Notes under the pieces: generated by a model
Database searches by the model: none
The model's input: the letters and a program-made list of their open reading frames with translations, nothing else
What the model was told of the DNA's origin: nothing
NCBI GenBank assembly: GCA_028752905.1
Contig: JAQNBH010000004.1
Location: 3,580,610 to 3,644,609 of the forward strand
Direction of reading: 5' to 3'
Length of the DNA: 64,000 nt
Origin: Cladorhizidae sp. MBARI D1340-BT2
Taxonomy: Eukaryota; Porifera; Demospongiae; Poecilosclerida; Cladorhizidae
Translations under genes and position numbers: made by a program
Shown here: positions 1-13,177 of the stretch, piece after piece
Layout: the number at the start of each line of letters is the position of its first letter
How positions within the stretch are numbered: the stretch's first letter is position 1

Positions 1-375
1 GCTCCCACAACGACACTGTCACGCCTCGACGAGACTCCGGTTCTTGACCAAGCTGCACTCTCCTGTGAAGTCAGCTCTCTCAGAACCAGACCCATACAAC
101 TGCTCAGTATGCATGAAGTTGATGAGGACGTCCCAGGAGTTAATAGTATAAAAAGCGCTAGCCTCCATTTTTAATTATTTGTCGACACAAGAATTGGTGT
201 CTCGCGAGCAGAGAGCCTTCTTCAGAAGCGGGCGCTTGGTCTGGCTTTCTTGCTGTGGCACTCTGCAACTCTTTTGGGGATCCCCAACAGGTGCGTTTCT
301 TACACCTAGCTTGCCTGAACTTCTAAGTGGCTGAGCACGAACTTAGTTCGTGAGACATTCGAATTTTAGTCGAAT
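1..375. other. No gene recognised at window start
   Basis: No recognisable protein or RNA gene. The stretch directly precedes a decayed reverse transcriptase and may be upstream sequence of that element, but I see no motif that shows it. Confidence 0.4.
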
Positions 376-1560
376 TAGTCGCCTAAATAAAAAGCGGCTG
401 GCGCGCCTGCGTATATATACCCAGAGACCACGTGCCTACTGTGGTTTTGTTGTTTTGGCTGCTGTCAAAAACTATAGCTATAGAAAATCTGACGAGTCCA
501 GCTCAGACCCAAGTCATCTAATTAAATCATTGCCAGTGATAAAAGAGTTCTTTGTTCAAAATTCTTATACGCCATGGACACCTTCCATCAGACTTGAGAG
601 AGATTGCATCCTTGTTCCTATTCCAAAACCTGGTAAGGATCCCACTAGATAGGCCTATTGCTCTTGCCTCAACACTAAGCAAGATTTTGGAATGGTGTGT
701 ATTGATCAAATTTGATGGTTGTTTTAAAACCTCTGACCTTCAATTTCGTTTCAAACCTGGCCTTTCCACTACACTTTGCTCTGGCGTTGTCAAGAGTGTC
801 ATTTCACACTATCTACAACGTGGCCAGTTTTTGCATGTTTCCTTGATGCATCTAAGGCTTTTGACTTAGTTCAGCACAGTACACTTTTCGAGAAGCTGAT
901 TGACAAGAGGTCTACCAAAATTAGTCGTCAGGTTTTTGTCCAGATGGTATTCTTGTCAGGAACTTAAGAGTCCGCTGGGATAATGTATACTCCAATAAAT
1001 TTGGTGTTTCCAATGGGGTAAGGCGAGGTGGAGTGCTTTCCCCTGTTCTCCATTTATCTTGATACTCTCTTGCTCACTCTTAAATATTCTGGTGTAGGTT
1101 GTTACTGGGGTGGAGAATTTGCTGGTAGTCTTGCATACGCTGACGACATAGTCCTATTGGTACCTTCACTCTGCATTAAGACTGATGCTTAAGGAATGTG
1201 AACTATATGCCTCCTCTCATGGTCTTCAATTTAACCCATCAAAGACTCAGTTTATACAGTTTTTTCATCACTCTAACTTGAAAATGGACACATCTATTCT
1301 CTTCCGTGGTCATCGCTTACTTCTTTCAACTGAAGTAACACACCTTGGACATATACTGACGTACAACCTTTGTGATGATAAGGATATTCTATCAAAAGGT
1401 AGAGATATGGTTAGAAAAGCAAACTCTCTTCTATGTTCCTTCCCTAACCTCTCTCCTATTTAACATACCTCTTTCGTTCCTTCTGCTTGTCACTGTATGG
1501 AAGTGCTCTCTGGTTACTGTCATCTAAAGCATTGAATGGACTTGAAATAGCCTTTAAAAG
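376..1560 (+). pseudogene. Decayed non-LTR retrotransposon reverse transcriptase
   Basis: Conserved RT blocks follow in order but in different frames. Near 610-645 reads LVPIPKPGKDPT, near 650-700 RPIALASTLSKILE, near 840-880 FLDASKAFDLV, near 1000-1045 a GV-R-GGVLSP block, and at 1136-1147 the catalytic YADD box followed by DIVLL. From 1185 to 1463 a thumb-like stretch continues (LQFNPSKTQF). At least four frame changes separate the blocks, so no working enzyme can be made. The endonuclease and ORF1 are not visible upstream. The block style is that of an APE-type LINE (CR1/L2/Jockey-like), but the clade is not resolved. The reaction would have been target-primed reverse transcription. Confidence 0.85.
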
Positions 1561-2724
1561 ATTTTAAGAAGAGTATGGAAATTGCCTACAACTCACACAC
1601 AAGAATTGTTCATCGTACTTGCAAATTGATACAGTTTATTCAACACAACCTTGAAACGCTCTTCCAATCTTTTCTCCTCCTCACAGACATGTCCATCAAA
1701 TTTAGTTAAGTATGTATTACAGTGTATATAAATCTGCTAATTCTTGTTTTACATTTCTAGGTTATAATTTAAAATATGGTTCACATTTCTGCTCCATTCG
1801 AGATAACATTTGTTCCAAAGTCATTAGAGATATTAGATATTAGATCTACACAATCATCCTTAACCCTCTCAATGAACCTAATAGATTCAGTTGTAATTTC
1901 CTTGTCCACTTGTACCACCTAATCTCATCTTCATCCTTATGTACACTGTATATAGCTACTCATACACCTATCCTGGTGTGATATAATAATAATAATAAAA
2001 AATAGCCCGGAGGTATGTGCAATGATGTGGAAAACGTAGCCAGAAGAATGTGCTTCATTTCGAAGGTTTGTTTGAAGTCGGGGTGGGAGATGGTGGGGGG
2101 GGGGGGGGGGGGGATTCGGTCGCGAAGCTATGCCGGCTTGTGGACGTGCCCTTCTCTTGAGATGAATCTTTGGAGTGGTGTGTATAAAAATTATCATAAC
2201 TTCATAATTAAACATCCAAATGTTCTGAAACTTTACAAAGTGAAAGATTGACTGTCTAACTATAGTATGAGTTTAACTATAACTCGACCATTATTATATT
2301 TGTTGACTGTTCTTTCTTTTTTTCTCTTTAGGTCCTTTACATCATCAGGGTTGATTCCCGTAATCTGTGCAGGTTAGTAGCGGTGGACAAATAACAAGAC
2401 AGAGCCTCCTTTTCAGAACACTTGCTCAGTATGTTGTGGTCCTGAAAGCTCAGTGCCGAAATAGACTGAACTCGTGAAGGTTGCTTCCCATCCTTTGCAG
2501 ACATGACGCTCCTGGCGTTCATAGAACATATGCCATACAAATTGTCACAAGACAACTAAATTCTCACATAAATCTCTAGGTTCATCAGGTTTGTCTTCAC
2601 AACCAGAGCGGGATCAAGTGGCGTTTACGACTCCAGCCATCAACAAATTCGTGCGCTTTTTTTAAAGTTTACGCATGCGCGTTTTGGGGTTCATTTTTAA
2701 TTTTTTTTGGGGGGGTTCATTTAA
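1561..2724. other. Gene-free AT-rich stretch with a G19 run
   Basis: No coding region recognised. It contains a short AAT microsatellite at 1984-2000 and a pure run of 19 G at 2095-2113. Confidence 0.5.
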
Positions 2725-3335
2725 GACATCACATAATTATTATACTATGTTATAAGACATCACATAATTATTATACTATGTTATATTATTATAGTGGTTA
2801 ATTAAGGGGGTGGAGAAAACTGTAGTATTTATTATAGTTTAATTAATGGGTGGAGGAATAATGTAAAGTATTTATTATAGGGGTTAATTAAGGGTGGTCT
2901 TTATTATAGGGGTTAATTAAAAGGTGGAGGAATACATGTGTATTATAAGGGTGGATGGGGAAAGAACTAAAATAAGCTCAAGAGTGGAAACCATTTGTCA
3001 GAGTTCCACACAAAATAAATTATCAGAGTAGAATCTTTAGAGTGTCCCTCCAGAGTGGAACCTTTAGAGGGTCCAACACTAAATAAGCTAGCATAGTGGA
3101 ACCTTTGTAAGGTCCCACACAAAATAAGCTAACAGAGTGTAACCTTTAGAGGGTCCAACACTAAATAAGCTAGCAGAATGGATACTAAATAAGCTAGCAG
3201 AGTGTAAACTTTAGTCAAAGTACCACACTAAATACGTTAACAGAATGAAAGCTTTATAAGCTCCAAACCAAAATAAGCTAGCAGAGTAGAACCTTTATAG
3301 AGTTCCACACAAAATAAGCCAAGCCACAATTGGTG
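2725..3335. repeat. Short diverged direct repeats
   Basis: A 31-bp unit (starting GACATCACATAATTATTA) occurs twice at 2725 and 2756. From about 2790 to 2945 a GGTTAATTAAGGGTGG motif recurs. From about 2965 to 3330 a 40-60-bp motif with GAACCTTTAGAGGGTCC and AAATAAGCTAGCAGAG recurs about seven times with substitutions and length changes. Confidence 0.75.
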
Positions 3336-3831
3336 TTCCCTTATAAAAGTAGGTGTGACCAACAATATATGTCAACTATGTACATCCCCCCCTCTCCCCA
3401 CCACACACACCCTACTATACTTAAAGTATATAGGATGGCACATGGAGTTACATAACAAAGCAATCCCCCCAAGAACAATGCCACCAATTCTAGCTAGCTA
3501 TCTCACTTTTTCTCTTTCATAGAACAAGATGTCCATATCTCACTTGTCCAATGTAGAACAGCAGACTTCTAACACACTCATGACAACATTTATAGCCACT
3601 GCACCAGCCAAGCTCACTTTACACAACCAACTATGATGGTAGGGTTGGCTGGAAGAGATCTGGTGGCCATCAGCACACTCTTGCCCTCCAGCAACCAACT
3701 AGCCACCAGATGTACTAGCAACAAAACTGGTTTTTATAACATATTATATTTAAAAGAGAATGTTATTGAAAATTCTCATACACATAGAAGGAGCACAAAG
3801 GCCAAATGAACTCTCAGTTGACATAATAAAA

Positions 3832-3976
3832 TTACAATGACCTTCTCAAAAATCAACTTGAGATTGACATTTCAGCTACATGCTATAGTCTTCATCAGAA
3901 ACAATCATTCCTGATGAAGGGTAAAGAATCTAGCTGACATGTTGAGTCAAGTTTGTTATTGAGAAGGTCATTGTAA
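3832..3976. mobile_element. Palindromic foldback element (MITE-like)
   Basis: The ends are perfect inverted repeats: TTACAATGACCTTCTCAA at 3832-3849 and its reverse complement at 3959-3976. Imperfect inverted similarity continues inward to the centre around CTGATGAAG. Relatives of one arm occur at 18310-18418 and about 18607-18672. No coding capacity. The superfamily is not assigned because no clear target duplication is visible. Confidence 0.7.
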
Positions 3977-4694
3977 CAAAGGTATTGTTCTAGAACATTT
4001 CGACCCATAGATCTTCACCAACTGGTTAACAAACCAAAACAACGATGTCCTCTAGGTCAAAATGTTCCAGGGTAATACCTTCATTGTCCAGTTATAGAAA
4101 GTCGAATAACATTCCCTTACGTTTGCATGTAGCAACGAATACCTACAATGTAAATTTATGCACTGGGATGTCACCCTAGCCGGGCGGTGCACACCAGCAA
4201 GTATGATGTTACAAGTACTGCTGTGTGCCTTGTCCGATTGGCCCAAAGTTTTGAGGTGCTCAACGACCTGCCTGACGAGAGTTCTAATGATCTGGGCCAC
4301 ACAGCTGATAAACTTGGGGTATCTGGCATAAAAGCTGTCATTGCAGTCAAATGTGAACAATAAGAATGTGTGTGAATCATGACTTATGCAACATTAGGTC
4401 AGCAGAAATTTGAATGGTTTAAATCAGTCATATTTGTACATATCATATTTGTGTGTGGTGTTAACAAACTACTCGATATGATTCAAGCACAAATTCGGAC
4501 ATCCACTCACAAATTTTAACATACGCCATACACAACCACCAGCACATGCCCAGTAGATTGCTGGGTTGTTATAAAATGTCAGGAAACTGGACTCCAATTT
4601 GACGGTGTGAAGGGAGGGGGGAAAGGGAGGGGGAAAAGGAAGAAGGGAAAAAAAGCAAAAGAAAAAAAATCTGCTAACAGAACTTCTGCCATGG
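3977..4694. other. No gene; polypurine tract
   Basis: No recognised gene. Open frames at 4052-4380 on the minus strand match nothing I know. A plus-strand polypurine tract (G/A only apart from a single C) runs from about 4607 to 4668. Confidence 0.45.
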
Positions 4695-4815
4695 AGTGTC
4701 TCCCCCAGGCCCGTTTCTGGAAGCTATTCTACTGAGGAAAGCTGCTCAGGCATCAGTAATTGCCTTAAGTCATTCTGAATCCCTTTACTCGAGGTGCTCC
4801 TGAATGGATCTTTGT
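4695..4815. repeat. Copy of an unnamed interspersed repeat
   Basis: The segment shares ordered blocks with 24708-24830: CCAGGC, TTTCTGGAAGCT / TTTCTAGAAGCT, and GAATCCCTTTACTC / GAATCCCTTCACTC, with similar spacing. I infer two old copies of one interspersed repeat. The family is unknown. Confidence 0.4.
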
Positions 4816-5009
4816 GTAAGTTTTGTGCACTCTCCTGGAGCTGAAACACAATAATGACTGCTTACCTTTAACTTTGCCATAGAGATACTTGTCATATGAG
4901 AGGACACACATAAGGTTGTGTGTGTGTGTATGTGTTTGTCAGAGCAGTTACTGAATTGGAGATAATCATCAATAGAAGATACTTGTAGTACAAATATAAT
5001 TCATATGTT

Positions 5010-6116
5010 CCAGCTGACACACACTCACATCACACACACCAGATACCACTCACATCACACACACACTGCAGATATACACTCACACCAGACACAAGATACA
5101 CACTCACATCACACACACACTTCAGATACACACTCACAACACACACCAAATACACACTCACATCACACACACACACTGCACAGATATACACTCACATCAG
5201 ACACAAGATACACACACACACAACTGCAGATACACACTCACATCACACACCAGATACACACTCACATCACACATTCGCACTGCACAAATACAAACTCACA
5301 ACACACCAGATACACACTCACATCACACACACATACTGCAGATACACATTCACATCACACACACACTGCAGATACACACTCACATCACACACACACACTG
5401 CACAGATACACACTCACATCAGACACAAGATACACAATCACATCACACACACACACACTGCAGATACCCACTCACATCACACACACACACTGCATATACA
5501 CACTCAAATCACACACACACACTGCACAGATACACACTCACATCAGACACAAGATACACACTCACATCACACACACACACACACTGCAGATACCCACTCA
5601 CATCACACACACACACACTGCATATACACACTCACATCACACACACTGCAGTTACCCACTCACATCACACACACACACACTGCATAATACACGCTCACAT
5701 TACACACACACACTGCAGATACACACTTACAACACACAACAGATGCATACTTGCATCACACACACACTGCAGAGACACACACACATCAGACACAAGATAC
5801 ACACTCTCACATCACACACACACGCACTCATCAGATACATTCTCACAACACAGATACATACATCACACACACACACCTTATATACACACTCACACGTACA
5901 CCTCAGGTACACTCACATACACACACACACAGACCTCAGACCCACAATCACATCACAGACACACAAACACTTACACTGAACAGCACACACATCAGACACA
6001 CACTCACATTACACAAACACACACACTCACATCACAGACACACTAAATAACACACACACACACTCACTCACGCCAGAGACACACTCAATCACATACACTT
6101 CCACACACACACAAAC
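5010..6116. repeat. CA-rich array with 20-40-bp higher-order units
   Basis: A (CA)n-rich array built on motifs such as CACTCACATCACACACACAC and CTGCAGATACACACTC. Copies vary in length, so it is a degenerate minisatellite with a dinucleotide core. The long His/Thr-rich frame across it is a repeat artefact. Confidence 0.95.
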
Positions 6117-6837
6117 ACACCTTGGTGCTACTGACCACTCAACTGGCAGTGTGTAGCTAGCAGCATCACTGTGTTGATGTAAATGTTGAACTCCTTGCCC
6201 AACTTCTCAGACTTGTGGCAACACATAGACACATTTGTAATACAAGGACAACCAACTCCATAGCAATCCTGAACTGATGGCAAGCAAACCTTCAGCAAGT
6301 ATCACCACAAACTAAGATACCACACAACCAGGAACTGGAGTGGTAACACATGCACAGTGTAGTGTTGCTAGTGAGCTGAAGCACCTTGCCAGAGTTATGG
6401 TGCATTGCCTTCTTATGAAGCATGTTCTTTACAGACCCGACTTATGCATGGCTAAATGACCAGATGCCCTGCAACAAAGTGGGCTGGCTAGTGGTGAAGC
6501 ATTAATGCATGTGTGGTGTATAGCTGAGAGAGGAGGGGTGTGTTAAGACTGCTTGGAAGCAGCTTCCCCTTAAGATGGGGAGCAAACTAAGAGTGAGGTC
6601 ATCAAACAGTGCTTGCTGGCTGATGGGATTGTCCGAGTATTGAAGGGAAGACAGGGCAGAAGCTGACAATATCTTCAGACATTTTGTTCAAGCTACCGTG
6701 CACACTTGATTTATTTGCGTAACACTGCATGGTCTCCCTCATCAGCACATCCATCATCTATTGACTAAATGTAAAGCTATCTGTCTTCTACATACTAGTA
6801 TGTAGCCTGCTCTCTTCTGTCCTCACTGTCTGAGAGA
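6117..6837. other. No gene recognised
   Basis: Mixed-composition sequence between two arrays. I see no open frame or RNA gene that I can support. Confidence 0.4.
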
Positions 6838-7130
6838 GTAGCAACCATCAGTAGCCGCCCTGACAGCGGTTGACTCAGCAGCCAGTAGCACTCACCAGTG
6901 ACCTGCCAAGACAGCAGTTGATCCTGCAGCCAGTAGCAACCACCAGTGACCTGCCATGACAGCTACTGACTCTGGCTAGTATCACTCACCAGTGGCCTGC
7001 CCTGACAGATAATGCCACCATAGCCTCACCAGAGACCTGCCCTGACAGTTATTCACTCTGCAGCTAGTAACACCCAGTAGTGTCATTCCCTGAGAGCTAT
7101 TCCCTCTGCAGCAAGTAGCACCCAACATTA
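6838..7130. repeat. About 57-bp diverged minisatellite
   Basis: About five copies of a unit carrying TGACCTGCCCTGACAG, TTGACTCTGCAGC and AGTAGCACTCACCAG, with indels between copies. Confidence 0.85.
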
Positions 7131-7156
7131 GCCTATATACAAGTACCTATAAATGG

Positions 7157-7215
7157 CAGTGGGAGGCACTTATCCGAACACGTTGGGACCATAGGGTGTT
7201 TGGAAAATGGATAAT
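7157..7215. mobile_element. Possible fossil terminus of a pogo/Tigger-like element
   Basis: The stretch begins CAGTGGGAGGCACTTATCCG and continues ACACGTTGGGACC. This resembles pogo/Tigger terminal inverted repeats (CAGT start, TTATCCG, ACGTTGGGACC). No matching second end was found nearby and no flanking TA is clear, so this rests on similarity to remembered termini only. Confidence 0.3.
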
Positions 7216-7930
7216 TGAAATTTGGTGTGGAAGATCTCAAGCATGTCCTAGCTCCTCATTAAATCATGGATAGTCCACTTTTCAACATTGCACACCACCA
7301 CTACTCTAGCTAGACTCCTCCTATTCTCATGATGTCAGAGAATTTGAGTTTGATATTAAGGTCCAACTCTTGTAGGTCTTGCTCTCTGCTTCAACAAGGA
7401 GTTAGAACAGCTAATTGAAACTGCTGGATGATGTTCCTCATTACGCGAATGGTACTATTCCTTTGGACACATGTGCTCACAAATTTTCCCATTAAAATGG
7501 AAAAAGGACTTTGAATATAGGCCACAATTCCAAGGGAGGAGCTTCTTGAAGCATCTGATTGCCAGACATGTTCAGTAACTAAGTAGCCTCCCTCTGTATA
7601 TCACAAATGAGCTCAACAACTTCACAATAATTATATTATTTTACACTGTTATTCCTCCCACCCATCCTATAATTAAGAGCTGGTGCAATAGCTACATATA
7701 TATATAAGCTCGAGTATTGAACACACACCTTTAGTTGCTACTACACAATTTCTATGAGTATTAGTCCCCGTAATATGTATGGTCTTTTTCCATCCTATCA
7801 ATGATTCTCTAGAACAACAAGCGGAGGGCGCAGCTGGCTCTGGATATCTTTTTCCTGGTCTATTCTCCCATTCGGCTGTCTTAGGACATGCACCTGCTGC
7901 TGGCCACACTCTGTAACATTGCCCATAAGC

Positions 7931-8105
7931 TCTTCTCTGGTGCTTCACCCAAACAAGTATTGCTAACAGCTGGTTGTAAGTAACCTTCTCTGGTGCTTCA
8001 CCCAAACAAGTATTGCTAACAGCTGGTTGTAAGTAACCTTCTCTGGTGCTTCACCCTAACAAGTATTGCTAACAGCTGGTTGTAAGTAACCTTCTCTGGT
8101 GCTTC
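7931..8105. repeat. 53-bp tandem repeat, about 3.2 copies
   Basis: Nearly identical copies start at 7931 (truncated), 7984, 8037 and 8090, each with CTTCTCTGGTGCTTCACCC. The period is exactly 53 bp and the identity suggests recent expansion. Confidence 0.95.
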
Positions 8106-8160
8106 CTTCAACCCTGAATCAAAAGTTTATGGTAATGTTCTTCACTAAACCACATGTTGT

Positions 8161-8180
8161 GGGGGGGGGGGGGGGGGGGG
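8161..8180. repeat. G20 homopolymer
   Basis: Twenty consecutive G. Confidence 0.95.
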
Positions 8181-9211
8181 ATTTTATTGAATGGGTCTAG
8201 TATACTGCAGTAATGAGATTCATAGAGTAATAATCCTATGAACTCTAGACCCGATATCAATGATCCTAAAATTTGTGGGTTTTACTATGGCTTTTGAGAT
8301 AGGCCATTATGGAGCATGTTCTTGAGAGTGGAGTGCGGTTATGATGATAAAGCAGCAGCTGCAAGTCGTCAATTTTGCTGCAAGACTAAGAAGGAGCAGG
8401 AAATCCTGCACAATCACGAACACAGTGCCTGCACTGGTGTAGAATGCCCAGAGTCTGATGGAGGTGCACTTTTAGCAACTAGTGTAGTAACGTGACATCC
8501 ATACTGATGAATATCATAATCATATTGGATAATGTTACCTAGCTATTTTTCAAGGTGCAGCTCGAGTATACACAGACTGTGTGCAAGAGACTGTACAAAC
8601 CCCACCATTATTATCGTTCGATCTCTATGAAGCCTCAGTTCCTTGTTAAGCGCCTTCCTTACTGGTGCAATATCCATGCCCATTATATAGCTTAGCACGA
8701 ATAGAAGCAGGGATAGGGCATGCGTGATAAAAGTCCCTGTGTGATGTGGTAAAGGGTCATCAAACCGATTGTGATCTACATGAAAAAACTACCGGTCATC
8801 AAATATACTGTATATCTCTGAGTGGTTAACATTCAATCATTTCAGGTTTCCTTCCTAATGGGATGAATGCTAAATGAAAAATAAAAGCGAATAAAATTCA
8901 AGGGCTATCAGGTTAGTGTCTACTTAATTAACAAAGGCTCATTTTTCTCCAAGCAACGGCTCCTCCAAGTCATTGTTGAGGTTAAAGTAACAAATGCTAA
9001 CATAAAGAAATTGAATAATGTAAGAGAGAATAGCGGCCAGGACCCGGACAAAGTTATTGCTAGTCCTCAGTCATCAACTAATATATCAGAATTTCCAGTT
9101 CTTTGTCATCGAAGTCTGTGAAGGAGTCCCTAGAATCCCGACATTCTTCACTTTCTAGCTTGGAAGTGAGCACAGCAATTTGTGACGTTCCTTAGGCTGC
9201 CATGCCTCTCT
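8181..9211. other. No gene assigned; one short Cys-rich frame
   Basis: Around 8331-8493 a plus-strand frame of about 50 codons is rich in Cys, His and Lys (for example RQFCCKTKKEQE). It has no recognised family and no clear start, so it is not called as a gene. The rest shows nothing I can support. Confidence 0.35.
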
Positions 9212-10162
<951 letters not shown>

Positions 10163-11931
10163 ATCAAGGTGGATTTCAAGAATGCATTCAACAGCATTCG
10201 CCGTGACAAAATGTTACTTGCTGTAGAAGAATTCATTCCAGAATTACTCCCCTTTGTCCACTCTGTTTATTGTTGTGATTCCTTCCTGCTCTGGGGTGAT
10301 GAGATGGTGTTATCCTCTGAGGGTGTACAACAGGGCGACCCTCTTGGTCCACTTTTGTTCTGCCTCACGATCCATAAGCTATGTAATAAGCTATCTTCTG
10401 ATTTTGTCACCTTCTATTTGGATGATGGCACAGTTGGAGGAAGTCGTGAGGATGTAATGAGGGACCTGTTAATGATAGAGGAGGAAGCAGGCACCCTTGG
10501 CCTTGAACTCAACCGTAATAAGACACAGCTTATTTGCCCCGATCCAACAACCAGAGGAATTGTTCTATCTGCCTTCCCAGGTCTACAAGTGGTGAACACG
10601 GACGATGCCACCCTTTTAGGGTCTCCGCTCGGGGATTCCAGGTGTGTGAACAAGTATATTGGTGAGAAAGTGGATGTTTTGAAGTTGATGGGAGATAGAA
10701 TTAAACACCTACACTCTCATGATGCACTGGTATTATTGCGCCACTCATTTGCTATTCCCAAGATGATGCACATCCTCAGGACCGCTCCTTTCTTTGCATC
10801 TTCATGTCTGGAGGAGTATGATGCTCTTCTTCGTTCAATCCTCAGCAACATCTCCAACACAAACCTGAGTGATAAGTCATGGCTGCAAGCAACCTTACCA
10901 GTGAAAAAGGGTGGCCTTGGAATTAGGAGTGCAGTTCATATTGCACCATCATCTTATCTAGCTTCTGTTCAAGGATCAACTGACCTAGTCCAGCACTTGC
11001 TTCCAGAACCACTTCAAGGTTGCTCTACTCCTCTAGTAACATCAGCTCTGTCAGTGTGGCAGGAGGGTCATGAGCAATCCCCTTCTCTCCCTCCTCCCTC
11101 ACATCATCAGAAAGTGTGGGACCATCCAAGAGTACAAGCCAGAGCAGATTTCCTACTTGCTGAAGCTCCTGATGCTCAGTCCAGAGCTCACCTCATTGCC
11201 ACCTCTGCTACAGAGTCTGGTGCATGGTTAAATGCCTTGCCTGTCTCCTCTCTGGGTTTGAGGATGTCTGATGACTCCATCCGCATTGCCATAGGCCTCA
11301 GACTTGGAGCCTCACTATGTCAACCCCATCAATGTGAACATTGTGGAGATGCCGTGGACCATCTGGCTACCCATGGGCTTAGTTGCAAAATGAGTCAGGG
11401 CAGGCACTCTCGACATGCTGCCATCAATGATGTAATACATAGATCACTGGTGTCTGCTAAGATCCCTTCCCGCCTTGAACCCTCGGGCCTAATGAGATCA
11501 GACGGGAAGAGACCTGATGGCATGTCCATTGTTCCATGGTCAAGAGGGAAGCCCCTGGTCTGGGATACTACATGTGCAGACACTTTTGCGGCTTCAAATA
11601 TCAGGCTGGCGGTAAACAAACTCGGTGCAGTAGCAGCAAAAGCAGAGGATATGAAGATGTCAAAGTACTGCAACTTAGACTCATCCTACCTGTTCATGCC
11701 AGTGGCAGTGGAGACCTGTGGTGTTTTTGGCCCCAAAACAAAGGTCTTTTTACGAGAACTTGGACGTCGCCTCAAGACAGCCACTGAAGATAGAGACTCA
11801 TTTCAGTACCTGCTACAGAGGATCTCAGTCGCAATTCAGAGGGGAAATGCAAGTTCTGTTTTGGGGACAATCGGACAGCAGATGGGATTGATGGACATCA
11901 TTTAGATTGTACCTATACACATGTATATACC

Positions 11932-11935
<4 letters not shown>
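10163..11935 (+). mobile_element. 5'-truncated RT-nuclease retrotransposon nested in TAA repeats
   Basis: The unique sequence consists of one open frame plus a 30-bp 3' tail, bounded directly by (TAA)n on both sides. The RT fingers are missing, so the copy is 5' truncated, as is usual after target-primed reverse transcription. Dong/R4-type elements, which encode a restriction-like endonuclease, are known to insert into TAA repeats. The flanks here fit that preference. Clade membership is inferred, not shown. Confidence 0.75.
10169..11905 (+). CDS. Reverse transcriptase with C-terminal PD-(D/E)XK-like nuclease, N-terminally truncated
   Basis: An uninterrupted frame of 578 codons with no ATG at its head; upstream it runs into poly-Ile from the microsatellite. 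Residue 1 is the Val of the motif A block VDFKNAFNS with the catalytic Asp. QQGDPLGP at 54-61 is motif B and YLDD at 83-86 is motif C. A possible zinc knuckle lies at Cys389, Cys392, His402 and Cys406. A nuclease-like block follows, with KRPDG at 447-451 and WDTT at 465-468, as expected for the restriction-like endonuclease of R2/R4/NeSL-type elements, although the usual Lys of D/E-x-K is not evident. The tail RGNASSVLGTIG is typical of this element family. The frame is intact, so the insertion is young, but without the RT fingers it cannot retrotranspose alone. Confidence 0.85.
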   Translation: MDFKNAFNSIRRDKMLLAVEEFIPELLPFVHSVYCCDSFLLWGDEMVLSSEGVQQGDPLGPLLFCLTIHKLCNKLSSDFVTFYLDDGTVGGSREDVMRDLLMIEEEAGTLGLELNRNKTQLICPDPTTRGIVLSAFPGLQVVNTDDATLLGSPLGDSRCVNKYIGEKVDVLKLMGDRIKHLHSHDALVLLRHSFAIPKMMHILRTAPFFASSCLEEYDALLRSILSNISNTNLSDKSWLQATLPVKKGGLGIRSAVHIAPSSYLASVQGSTDLVQHLLPEPLQGCSTPLVTSALSVWQEGHEQSPSLPPPSHHQKVWDHPRVQARADFLLAEAPDAQSRAHLIATSATESGAWLNALPVSSLGLRMSDDSIRIAIGLRLGASLCQPHQCEHCGDAVDHLATHGLSCKMSQGRHSRHAAINDVIHRSLVSAKIPSRLEPSGLMRSDGKRPDGMSIVPWSRGKPLVWDTTCADTFAASNIRLAVNKLGAVAAKAEDMKMSKYCNLDSSYLFMPVAVETCGVFGPKTKVFLRELGRRLKTATEDRDSFQYLLQRISVAIQRGNASSVLGTIGQQMGLMDII

Positions 11936-11967
<32 letters not shown>

Positions 11968-11980
11968 TTTAAAATAAAAA

Positions 11981-12041
<61 letters not shown>

Positions 12042-12282
12042 TTAAAAAATAAAAAAAATAAAATAAAAAATATAAAAAAATTAAAAAAATTTAAAAAAAA
12101 ATAAAAATATTAAAAATTTTAAAAAAAAATTTAAAAAAAATTAAAAAAATAAAAAAAATAATAAAAAAATATTAAAAAAAATTAAATAAATATTTAAAAA
12201 AATAAATAAAAAAAATTTAAAAAAAATAAAATAAAATAAAATAAAAAATAAAAAAATAAAAATTAAAAAAAAATAAAAAAAT
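11936..12282. repeat. TAA microsatellite decaying into A-rich sequence
   Basis: (TAA)n directly after the retrotransposon tail, then A-rich sequence with scattered T. No unique sequence. Confidence 0.95.
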
Positions 12283-12320
12283 ACGGCTGCTATCCTAGGC
12301 ACTTGTGCCTAGGCTATTAA
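12283..12320. other. Hairpin island inside the microsatellite
   Basis: A unique island of about 38 bp. CCTAGGCAC at 12294-12302 and GTGCCTAGG at 12305-12313 form a perfect 9-bp stem with a TT loop. It lies between A/T repeats. It may be the 3' end of another severely truncated retrotransposon. Confidence 0.6.
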
Positions 12321-13165
<845 letters not shown>

Positions 13166-13177
13166 AAATGCACAGTC

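Noticed and set aside
4052..4380. Two overlapping minus-strand frames of 69-102 codons
   Set aside because: No recognisable motif in either frame and no splice signals.
5005..5979. 324-codon His/Thr-rich frame
   Set aside because: Created by the CA-rich array. No domain and no unique sequence.
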